Origin: Thermothelomyces thermophilus ATCC 42464 | Lineage: Eukaryota; Ascomycota; Sordariomycetes; Sordariales; Chaetomiaceae | Assembly (NCBI RefSeq): GCF_000226095.1 | Contig: NC_016478.1 | Location: 536,001-600,000 of the forward strand | DNA length: 64,000 nucleotides | Direction of reading: 5' to 3' | Part shown: positions 1 to 10,317 of the stretch, piece after piece | Layout: every line of letters begins with the position of its first letter | How positions within the stretch are numbered: the stretch's first letter is position 1 | The notes under the pieces: generated by a model | The model's input: only the letters and a program-made list of their open reading frames with translations | Told to the model about the DNA's origin: nothing | The model's database searches: none | Program-made: the position numbers and the translations under genes

Positions 1-172
1 TACGGCCGGCAGCCGTGCAGGTGCGGACTAGTTGGGGGCGCCACGACGCCGGTTGACTCAAGGGCAGAATTTGGTGCTGCAGGAAGGACTTGTCGAGCGA
101 GACCGGATGGGCAGTCTGTGCCGGTATGGCAAGAACCGGCGACGAAGCGTAGACACGATCGAACGACGGCAT
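1..172 (-). CDS. Partial gene at the left edge, unidentified protein N-terminus
   Basis: On the minus strand an ATG at 172-170, in a good fungal context (GTCAAG before the ATG), opens a frame that stays open for 57 codons and runs off the window edge, so the 3' part is missing. The peptide starts MPSFDRVYASSP and continues with a mixed polar and hydrophobic composition. Just upstream, at about 184-200, the minus strand reads like a 3' splice site (CTAAT branch followed by CAG), which suggests an intron in the 5' leader. I do not recognise the family. It could be a chance frame in GC-rich DNA, but the start context and the splice-like leader favour a real gene. Confidence 0.45.
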   Translation of the reverse strand, partial: MPSFDRVYASSPVLAIPAQTAHPVSLDKSFLQHQILPLSQPASWRPQLVRTCTAAGR

Positions 173-3100
173 CTTGACGACCTGCTGGAGATTAGATAAG
201 TAGAAGGGGTTATCAGATGCGAGAAGCAGTAGTGGTTAGCTCAAAAACCGCAGGCGCTAAAAGAATGTACAAGTGAAGCTGGTGTAGACGGCGTGGTGGG
301 TCAAGGAATAACAAGGCCGGGCAATTGAAGTGTCGAGTGGCCGGATACTGAAAAGGAATTGGCCAAGGAAATGGGCGGGGGATGATCGAGACTGGTTTTT
401 TTGGTGCGCTGACGCCGGCGAGATGCGATAGAGAGAGCGATGTCGGCGCGTTGGGAGGGCGAGGCGACGACTTGGCGCGCAAACGGGTCGTGTAAGCCGC
501 GGATGGCCTCGGCGGTGGTGTTAGTGAACAACCGTTGTGCGAGTCGAAGGCGTGGAGTGGATGGATAGCCTCAAAGTAGGGATGTGTGGGAGTGAGGTGG
601 AGGAGGAAAGAAGGGGAAGAATGGGAAGAGGGGAGGGCTGCAGAAGAAAGCGAGGCAGAAGCAGAAGACCAGCACACGAGAACCTAGAACCTGCAAGATC
701 CGGGCGAGGTGGACAAAAAGACATCGGGAGCCCTGGAGCTGTGGGTGCCGGCATAGAGAGCATTCTGTTACATCTAATTGGCTGGTTTCAATAGTGGGTC
801 AAAGCCCCACAAACTCACTTTCAATTCGCCAACCGATCCTGCAGTGGTTTGAGCGCGGCGGAAGATGGCAGGGGCCCGTAAGTGGTTAGATCGGCTTGTT
901 CCCCCCCGGTTGTCAGCCTCTCGCCCCGCTCCATCTTTCCAGCGCTACACAGTACGGATTACACTACACACCACAACCTGCCATTACCTTTTCGGTAAAG
1001 TGCACACAAAGTACCTCGGTACTGTGTAGTGTTACTAGGGTACGGATTATGTGCATTCTCCGACCAACTACGGAGAAACTACGGAATCCTAGTCATTCGT
1101 GCGTTCTTTGGAGCTGCTCCTCCACCCAGGCGTCATGGTCCGTGCTGTGCCGCCCAGGCTACGGAGTCCTGCTGTTAGATCCACCAATCTGTTCCCATTA
1201 TCCGTATTCCTTGCCTTGGTTGCCGCACCCTGGACTGCACAGACTCCTTCTATTCACCCAATCGGTCTCAGCGCAGCCAGCCTTCCGTTCAATCAGCAGG
1301 CTCGAAAACAGCGCCTCCCTCGCATGCGCACTTGGACGGTTCCACGTCCTGACTCACTCTCCTGCCCGGCTGGGACATGGCCCGGTCTTACTTTGCGCGC
1401 GTGGACACGCGCGACATACGCACACAGTGGAAAAGCTTCTTGCGTCCGATGGCGGCATAGGGAGCATCAATGAGCGACCTAAGTTCTACGCCCCTAAGGA
1501 CTACCTAAGCTACTGTACGACACGACATTCCTAATGCTACTTGTAAGTTTCGAGGTTGGCTAGCCCGCGACGCCTTCCTCATGTTCCTGGGCGTTCCAAA
1601 TCACCGACGGAATGCTCATCCCGTGCTGCTGGGCCTGGGCCGGAGAGCGCCTCCCCATCTTTGCGTCATGTCTTCGGCCATCTCCTGGCCCAACTCTGCA
1701 TCGTCCCTGTTTTCCACGCTGCCATACAGACCCCTGAAACCCGGGCTCTGGAGTCCCAGTGGGCTCGGCTCCCTTCTCCGTCCAAAATATCTCCGAGACC
1801 AAGTTGTTGTCCGGGCCCAGAGCATGTGTGGGGATGTACGCCGAACTGGAGCCGTGTAGTGCGCTTGCAGCTGGCTCTGATGCCGAGCTTCAAGCAGGTG
1901 TTGTGGCGTCTGGGGTTGAGATGAAGCGGGTAGGGAGTCATTGTAAACCCGGAGTCGCCCTGGAGTTCTCATCACGAGCACCGGTGACGAAACGTCGGAC
2001 CGACTTTCCTGGGCGCCAGAGTCAGTTACGTCGGCTCGGAGACTCCGGTCAAAATCTTGGCTACCTCGTTTCCTCCAGGTTTAGAACTCCCGACCGATCT
2101 TACCCAGTCCTAATACAAAGTCAACGACTTATACGAAGTACTCGTAGTGTCGCGGTGTTTTGGCTGAACATACGCAGGCAGAGCTTGGCGAAGGGGTCAG
2201 GGGGGTCGTGAATGATTCTGACCGCATCCCATGCTGTTGTGTAGATTGGCCAGCGGCATCTCTCCTTGCGTCCGTCCCATCTGAGAGGAGACAGGCCTGT
2301 TCCCTCGTTTAGCCAACAATAATAAGCCCAGAAACCTCGTTATTCAACACCCACATGGCCGTCAGGCGTCGATTGGGAGGGAGTCGTTATGGTCGGTGAT
2401 TCGGGATCCGAACACCACGCTGCCCATGATCCAGAGTCGCGGGTGGACGCAGCACGGCTCCGTTCGGTTCTTGATCCATCATTGGTTGACTCCCGCTGCG
2501 GACATCCAAGCGGGTCCCTGGAGCCAATTGCTCCGCCTATATCAATATTTACTACCGCAGTCGCGGCGGGGGGCACGCTACGTTTTGGCCGCAGGCAGAG
2601 CTGACGCGTCCAGACTGAGCCTCGCTGCTGGTTTCTCCTGGTCTTCGAAGAGCTTGTCTGGCTGCTGCATGCGTTGGGCGACGACGAGGTGTTTCCCTCG
2701 GCTCCCATACCAGCCGGTAGAGGAAGTGGGAGGTCAGCTGTCAAGGGGCGGATTCGGCTGTATGGAGGGGAAGGAGAAATGTATCCTGCGCTATCGTACG
2801 CCTCTGGTGTCCTATCGTATTTAAAGGTGCGTGATGACGAGGATTTTGACTCCTTCACCAAGTGTGTTGTCTCCGGATCGGTCGGGGCCAAGGTAACACA
2901 GGCATCATCGTTATCATATTCGAGAAACCTACGGAATCGACGGCGGTGGACGACCTCAGTGATGTCTGCGTGAGTCAGAAAGATAACGGTTGGCCTGGGT
3001 CGCAACATGAAAGCAGTGCCCAACGTTGGGCGTCGGGCTGGTCGTGGAATCGGCGAACTGTTGAGGACTGAGACAATCAGATGGCGAAAATACACTCAAC

Positions 3101-4483
3101 TCGGACCCCTTAGGTTGGGAATGGCTCTGCGCCGGCATGAAGGGAAGATCGAGCCCAAGAAAAAGGCAACAAAGAAGGACCAGCTGTACCAAAATACGTA
3201 TTAGTAAGGTGTATGCCGACGGAAAAATGAGTCAAGGGAAGGAGCAAGGGAATGACGAGACCTTTTCTCCTTTGACATGGCATCGCAATTGCCCGCGCGG
3301 AAATGGAGTAAAGGCGGTGCTCCTCAGCTTACCACGAGGTGCACCACCTTTGGATCGATTAGCAATGCCAAACTATTGCTTTCCTTCATCCTGTGGCCTT
3401 ACCATTCAATACTAACAGTGTAGTAGGCATCAGATCGAGTCCCAACCTCGCAACTTTCTCTGGAATTCTATCTTGACCAATTGTTTCGCATGGAACTACC
3501 CGGTTGATATGACTTTTGAGATGCAACTGAAGATGACACTTCTTCAGTTGCATAATTGATAGTCACATAGAAGGATCACCACGTCTAAGCCTCTATGTCT
3601 TGTATGTACTGCCATCATGATGGGCAGAGATAATGAAAGGATGAGGGGTGGTGTCATGCTGGCGCGGTGGTTTTGGTAGTTGGCGGGAGAGCCGAGCATG
3701 GAATAGAACTTCCAAGAAGTTTCCGCCAGTTGTGTGAAGCGCGTACTTCGAGGTCAGATAATAACTAGACATTGATCAAGCGTTGAGATTTTGCACCCGG
3801 TCATCTGCACTCCCTCGTCTTACGCCAACACTTACGCATTACAATCAGCCATCCCAAACAGCTTGCTGGAATAAATGCCAAGGAGCATGTCCTTCTTCGG
3901 ATACGTCCGTATGCCTTACACGGTGCGTAAGAACATACGCACGGTGCAGGAGACCCCTTTGGTCAGGTCCTCCACCAAGCAATCAACCGACCGAATAATG
4001 CAGACAAGGAGCTCGATTTCCCAGCAATCCTTCATCATCAACGCCAATAGTGCTCGCACGGCAACCACGCCGCTCTTCCAATCGCTCGTTCCTCCTTGGG
4101 GCGCAGTGTGACAACGCGCCGGCTCGTTTCCGGCGCTTCAAATCGGAGACGGTGAGCTGTGGTGCTCGATGCCCGACACTCGGTGAATCCACGGGCTGGG
4201 TCTGCCACGAACAAGAAGCGCCCGCCTGCTGCACTTTGATACAAGACTGATTCTCAGCGACTTACGGCTCTGTCACCGCCACGGCTCGCACCAGAATTCT
4301 CCGTCGTTATTCCGCCTTCACTCGCTCCCTGCCTTGGCCTCCCCGGCCACGCGTTCGAACCAGACCGCATGTCCACTTGGACAGAACAGCCTATCCTCAC
4401 CGTCCCCGACCGTTACCTGCCTTTTTGCCTTCTCCCAGTAAACTCGGTGTGATACTATTTATCAGAATTTTGGGCAACCTACC
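173..4483. other. Long intergenic region without a convincing gene
   Basis: More than 4 kb between the edge gene and the kinase gene. Several frames of 60-250 codons exist on both strands, but none shows a recognisable domain or a consistent splice pattern. The longest, on the minus strand at 2340-3095, opens with GTG and has low-complexity Ser/Pro/Arg composition. Two copies of a TACGGAG-type word occur (about 1069 and 1160). The last few hundred bases before 4484 are presumably the kinase promoter and leader. Confidence 0.6.
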
Positions 4484-7059
4484 ATGAACGGTGATCTCAG
4501 TCTCTCTCGGGCGCTCGGCGGCCTGCGGATCGCTAACCCCGACGATTCCCCGAATCTCTCCCACGATGGCTCGACAAATCCAGATGATGGCCATACCATC
4601 CAGCCAACCAGTAATGGCGAAACCGAAGAGGGTAACGCCTCAGAGACCCTTCAGAATGCCCGACTCGAATCAGCAGCTCGAGACGCCCCTCCCGGACAGC
4701 CCCACACATACGAATCGGCCGCCGCTATTCTCAAGAGCGCCCAGAACAATCTGAACGCTGCACGTGGCATTTGGGGCTCAATAGATTCGGAGGGACACCA
4801 ACAAGGCACACAATATGGCCCTTATCAGCCATCATCCGAAGGGCAGCCGCCCGGCTCGGCGGCCTTGCCTACCCAGGGTCGTGTGGTTGAGCATGACCCG
4901 CAAGGCGGGCCGTATGCCGGCCCCAGGAACGAGCAGTCCCGGTCTTCTATCTATGGAGCGAGGAGTGATCCCAGATTTGACCAGTCGAGCCCAGCACAGA
5001 TCCCATCACGCGAGGGGAGCCGATCGCACCACGCTGGCCGACCAGGTCCGCCCAAAACTGGGAACGGCCCCAATGGCATGATGCCCGTCAGAAAGAGTTC
5101 CAAGGTTATGGGAGGGGGTTACGCTCCAATCCCCGGCATTCCGCAAGCCCCGCCCGGCAGTTACGGACCGGAAGTACCAATGCTTGCAAGCAGCGAGGAG
5201 TGGAAGGACCGGGGCGCTGCTGTCAGCGTGAAAAGAGAGGTCGATTCCGAAGGGAGGACAGTAATCAGGTCAGTCAAGAAGGGGGTTCGAGATTTCTCGT
5301 TCGGGCGAATACTGGGCGAGGGTTCCTACAGCACAGTCTTCCTTGCGACCGACCGCCAGACTCTGAGGGAGTATGCAGTCAAGGTGCTTGAGAAGAAACA
5401 CATCATCAAGGAGAAGAAGATTAAATACGTCAACATTGAGAAGAACACCCTCAATCGGCTTACCGAGCATCCGGGCATCGTTCGACTCTACTACACATTC
5501 CAGGATGAGGCGTCACTCTACTATGTTCTGGACCTCTGCAACGGCGGAGAACTGCTTGGGGTCTTGAAGAAGACGGGAACCTTTGATGTCGACTGCACGA
5601 GATTCTACGGTGCCCAGATCCTGGACGCGATCGAGTACATGCATTCGCGGGGCGTCATCCATCGCGATCTCAAGCCCGAGAACGTGCTCCTGGACGACCA
5701 AATGCACATCAAGATTACCGACTTTGGCACTGCGAAGCTGCTGCCAGATCCACGAGACCCAAGACCTCCAGAAGATTCCTCTGGCCAAAACAACGCTCAA
5801 GACGACAAAAGGAACGCTTCCTTTGTCGGCACGGCTGAGTATGTTAGTCCCGAACTTCTAACGGATAAGGCCGTGGGCAAACCAAGTGATCTCTGGGCAT
5901 TTGGCTGTATCATCTACCAACTCCTGGCCGGTCGGCCCCCCTTCAAGGCTGCGACAGAGTACTTGACTTTTCAGAAGATTGTCAGCCTCGATTACGAGTT
6001 TCCGGCTGGTTTCCCTCCTGCTGCGCGAGATCTTGTTGAACGGTGTCTGGTGCTGGATCCGGCCCGGCGGCTAACCGTGGAGCACATCAAGAACCACGAA
6101 TTCTTCGATGGGCAGCAGTTCGGCAAGGAGCTGTGGCGGACAAAAGCGCCACGCTTGCGACCATACGTACCTCCAGCACAGGAACCCCACGTTATCCAGC
6201 TCAATGGCGGAGGATCCAGTCCACAGAAGCCACCCAACTCCCGAGGGGCTCACGGTCCGCCGAACGGTTCAAGACCAGCCCGAATCATCACGGAACTTCC
6301 GCCGCCTACGCAGCTAGACATTGAATGGTCACCTGTCTTGACCAGAAACAACGAGCGGATATTGAAGCTCGGTGACTTGATGGTAATATCATCTCCCATC
6401 CCAAACAGCCAGCATGGCCGAGGCGACGGCGACGGGCACAAAAAGTTGGCCCGCTTCTTTGGTGGTAGCACAACCAAGAAGAGGCAGCGGCTTGTCATGG
6501 TCACATCTAGTGGACGCATCCTGCTGGCTCCCGCTGGTGGTGAGGAGAAACGGGCCAAGCAGGAGATCTCGCTGTTGGGATCTGATTGCGTATGGAAGAC
6601 CCAGATAGACAGCAAAGGTCAGCCAGTATGGTGTGTTGACACGGTCAGTACTCACCATTTTTATTTTCTCCCTTCCTGCCGCGGCTGACATTTTTCCAGA
6701 ACGGCATCCACTACACTTTTGAAGAACCCAAGTCGTCACAACAAAACAGCGACGCAAAGTTCTCGGTCGACGACTGGATCGAGTCGCTAGAGCGCGCAAA
6801 AGATCTGGCTATATCACAGAATCTGATCGGCACGTACAACAGCGACAACGGATTTGGCGATATGTCGTCGTCAATGTCGAGCCCGGCTAGCACCATGGGA
6901 GGAGGGTTGGCAAGTTACAGCGAAGGAGGATACAGTGTCAGCGACAGGTCGGGGCGCAACCAGCCTAGCAAAAGTCAAGCCAGCCTAGAGGAGGTAAACG
7001 TGAAGCGCAACCGCTTCAGCAAGCGACAGTCCAAAAACGGGCTGGGAGCGGCATTCTGA
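4484..7059 (+). CDS. PDK1-type 3-phosphoinositide-dependent protein kinase (Pkh/Ksg1 family), two exons
   Basis: AGC-family kinase that phosphorylates the activation loop of other AGC kinases (Ypk, Pkc, Sch9, Akt types) and acts at the plasma membrane or eisosomes. Exons 4484-6643 and 6700-7059 are joined across a 56-nt intron in phase 0, giving 839 aa. Residues 1-260 are disordered. The kinase domain spans about 270-560: glycine loop GEGSYS at 279-284, Lys300 in YAVK, catalytic HRDLKPEN with Asp395, DFG at 413-415 and the activation segment ending AEYVSPELL. The activation segment carries an acidic/proline insert (about 421-443). The C-terminal part (about 655-790) has the FFGG...KKRQRLVMVT pattern of the PDK1 PH domain, and the intron lies inside it. 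The order kinase then PH identifies PDK1 rather than Akt, where the PH domain comes first. The ATG sits in a good context (CTACC before the ATG). Confidence 0.93.
6644..6699 (+). other. Intron of the PDK1-type kinase gene
   Basis: GTCAGT donor, a GCTGAC branch-like site and TTTTTCCAG acceptor; 56 nt, phase 0. Reading through it would end the protein after 14 extra residues and remove the end of the PH domain, so splicing is needed for the full product. Confidence 0.9.
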
Positions 7060-8017
7060 TCCAAGGACACGCTGTGAGACGGCCGGTCCAATGCATTTCC
7101 CTCCCAGATACGGACGGGGGTGGTGCGTTTCCGAAACCCCGACCGCAGGTAATGCTGGGGGTTGGAAGGGGTTGGATGAGCACATGCACTGGGGCGGTCA
7201 GGACGATTCCTGTGTTTTTTTTTTCGAAGGGTAGCATAGCACTTCGACTGCAACCACTACTACTAGCTTTAATGGGCATCTTTGGTAGCGTGGCGTAGGC
7301 TCTAGCCGCATTACCTAACCTCATTTTCCCTCCTTAACGACAACTCCTCTCTGTCTCTCCCCTACCTTTTCTTTTCTTTTTTTCTTTTTTCCATTTTTTG
7401 GCGGCGGATCGAAGGGTCCCGGATTACCTTTTTGCAGTGAACCGGTATTTTTTACGTGCGAAGTCGATATTTCACCTAGAAAGGTACTCTTGCTCGCTCG
7501 ACGCCGCCAGTGATGTCTGGAATATGCCTCCATTGATCGAGTGAAATATCACATGACTTGAACCCTCTCACTTCAAGGTGGACAGATTGTAAGCAGCTCG
7601 CTTCAGACCCTAGATGATAATTTAAATAGATTTATATGAGAACCCGCATGCAGAAACAGCTTAAAAGCAGGGGTATTTCAATGTCCTCGGCTACAGAGGA
7701 ATGAAGGTGTGAAATGTTCAGCACTTGATCTGGTGTCAAGAGTCAGTAACGGAACATGCAGTGGGTGCTGACGTAAGCCTTTTTTTCGTAGCCCACAAGT
7801 CAGTTGCGCTTCCTGCCAAGAGGCGCTTGTGGGGCCTGCAATTGCGCTTTGAAACTCCAACCAATTCTGGAACGACGCGATCGACGCGCCCGCTCAGCGA
7901 AACTCGCAGTGTACCACCGAACTCGCCCGCCATCACACATAGCTTACCGACTTGGCAGTTTGGTTTCTGGGTTATTGATCCTGCCACTGCGGAGCGAACA
8001 GAACGATTGAGGCAAAA
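7060..8017. other. Intergenic region between kinase and SWI/SNF subunit genes
   Basis: Holds the 3' flank of the kinase gene, a pyrimidine-rich stretch at about 7330-7400 and the promoter of the following gene. No coding frame with recognisable content. Confidence 0.6.
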
Positions 8018-10000
8018 ATGCAGCAGCAGTATCGCGGATACCCGCCCCAGCATGTGCCCCCGAGGGGAGGAGGACAGCATGTCCCACAACGCCGAGGCGG
8101 CATCGGTACGTGGAATCGCCTGACTTCATCCGATTACCATCTTGAACCCCGGCTCCCACTGCTGGCTCCGAGCGCGCTCCGCTTTTCGTCGCCCCCGGCC
8201 CCTCCCGGACATCCGTTAGCCCATGTGGAGCTTCGCGCATGGGACGCTGCGCTCCAGACTTGCAAGCCTCCAAAACCTGGCGCATCACGGATCGCATGTC
8301 CCAAATGGCACAAAACCGCCAAGCGCGAGGCCAACAGCCTTCTTCATCACGGAACCCGCAGTCCCTGACGCTAACCATGACAGGCCCCATGATGTCGGCC
8401 GGCCCTCACCACTCGGTGCCCATGACGCAGGCGCAGATCAACCAGCAGCACCACCAGCAGCAGCAGGCCAACCACCTCGCGAAGCTGAGGAGCCGCAAGC
8501 CCACCGACAAGAACCTGCCCGACGGTGTTGAAGAAGCCCTGGCAGCAGGCAGCGATGTCGCCACCTCCTACAAGCAACTCCGCGACCTGGAGAGGCGGCT
8601 CGATGCGACCATGACGCGCAAGAGGCTCGACATTGTCGACTCGCTGAGCCGCAACACAAAGGTAAAGGCTCGGGCACCACCAGGCCATTCCGAGAAGACA
8701 GAGGCTGACTTTTGGTGACACAGCGGTACAAGACATTGCGCATCTGGATCAGCAACACCGTGGAGGACCAGTTCTGGCAGAATAACGGCCTCAACGTTGA
8801 CACGTTCGACTTCTCGTCCAACCTCGAGTCCTCATACCGTGTTAAGATCGAGGGGCGCCTCCTCGACGATGAATGGGAAGCAGAGGTAGAAGAGGAGGAG
8901 CGCAAGGGCAGTGACGACAATCGCAACAACAGCAGCGGTAACAGCAACGAGACAGACGGCGACAAGATGGAGACAGATTCGCCCAGCAAAACCAAAGCGA
9001 AGCCCGCGCCCACCAAGAGACCGCGGCTGTCGCATTTCTTCAAGGCGATCACAGTCGAGTTTGATCATCCGAAGTCGGGCCGCCAGGGCGCCGAGACTAC
9101 CGTGGAATGGAAGAAGCCGGACAGGCCGCCAGCCGGGGCCGGCAATTTGCCCGCCATGGCCGACTTCGACGAGTTCACCTTCAAACGCAACGGCGACGAG
9201 AACGTGAACATTACCATCAACTTGTACCGGCACGAAGATCCCGAGCGCTTCGAGCTGGCGCCAGCGCTGGCTGAAATTGTCGACATGCGCGAGGCGACCC
9301 GCCAGGAGGCGGTCATGGCGTTATGGGAGTATATCAAACTGATGAACCTGCAAGAAGACGAGGAGAAACGCAATTTCCGCTGCGACGACTTGCTCAAAAA
9401 AGTCTGTCCTCCCTCCTTTTCCCCCCTCCTTCTTCCGCCCTTTAGTCACTTTCAGTTAACTAACCTTCTTCTTGTTTTTAGATCATCCCCCGCGAAACCG
9501 GCTACATCCCCCACCTCAACGACTACATCACCCCTCACCTGCGCCCTCTCCCGCCGGTGAAACTGGCCTATACGATCCGCGTGGACGAGGAGTTTCACAA
9601 GAACCCGCAGCCGACCATCTACGACGTGCGCGTCGCTGTCGACGACCCGCTCCGCGCCCGTCTGTTGCCCTTCATCCAGAATCCGCAGTACGCCGCCATG
9701 CTCAAGGAGGTCGCGGGGCTCGACGACCAGCTGGCGACGCTGATCCAGGCCGTCGCGCACTCCAAGGCCAAGCTGGACTTCCTGACGTCCTTGTCGAAGG
9801 ATCCGGTGAACTTCGTCAAGGGGTGGTTGAGTTCGCAGAAGAGAGACCTGGAGGTCATCATGGGCGAGGCGACCCGCGGGGGCGGAGAGGATGCTGCTGG
9901 TGATGAATGGCGCCGCGGTGGGCCAAATAGCGTGTGGGCCACGCAGAATGCCAGAGAGAGTGTCAATGTCCTCCTGGCGAAGCAGCCGGCGAGGGTGTAA
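8018..10000 (+). CDS. SWI/SNF-RSC subunit of the Swp73/Snf12/Rsc6 (BAF60) family, SWIB domain
   Basis: Accessory subunit of SWI/SNF-class chromatin remodellers in the nucleus. Four exons: 8018-8105, about 8258-8661, 8724-9401 and 9482-10000, giving 562 aa. The three later exons are well supported. The first intron starts GTACGT at 8106, but its acceptor is ambiguous: AGs at 8229-8230, 8256-8257 and 8265-8266 all keep the frame. The N-terminus is Gln/Pro/Arg-rich. The family core RKPTDKNLPDGVEE is followed by a helical block ending RYKTLRIWISNTVEDQFW. An acidic/Asn-rich insert (about 8895-8990) precedes the SWIB region, which includes KRNFRCDDLLKK, the intron, then IIPRETGYIPHLNDYI. The C-terminal part is helical. 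This family has one member per complex in animals but two paralogues in yeast, so SWI/SNF versus RSC membership cannot be decided here. Confidence 0.9.
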
Positions 10001-10317
10001 GTGAACTTGGGAAGGTGGTAGCTTCCGCTGTGGGTAGGGGTTATCAAGGGCGTTGATAGGAAAGGGAATGCGGCGTTGGCTTTCATTGGGTTTCGATGAT
10101 GGTCTACTTTTAACTCGGCTGATGTGGTCAGGTGTGCCTGTACATACCGTAGCGTTCTAGCAGACCCTTCAGGAGCTAAGTGCGCTACGACTTGTGGGCG
10201 TTATTGTATGAAACCGCAAATTCGTTTACATTTGAAGGGGGTATCATCGTCTCATTCCATAGTCATCTTCGCGAGATCCTGCCCCATGCCTATGACCCAC
10301 CCCGAGATTCTCCGTTC
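10001..10317. other. Short convergent intergenic gap
   Basis: 317 bp between the stop codons of the Swp73-like gene (+) and the GEN1-like gene (-). It must hold both 3' ends; no other feature seen. Confidence 0.6.

Noticed and set aside
896-1534. 212-codon plus-strand frame and overlapping smaller frames
   Set aside because: Ser/His/Cys-rich random-looking composition, no conserved motif, and other frames overlap it equally well.
2340-3095. 251-codon open frame on the minus strand
   Set aside because: It opens with GTG; the first ATG in frame is internal, composition is low-complexity Ser/Pro/Arg, and no domain or splice structure is visible. Most likely a chance frame in GC-rich DNA.
8438-9052. 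Long minus-strand frame across the Swp73-like gene
   Set aside because: Shadow of the plus-strand exons; Ser/Leu/Arg-rich with no family resemblance.
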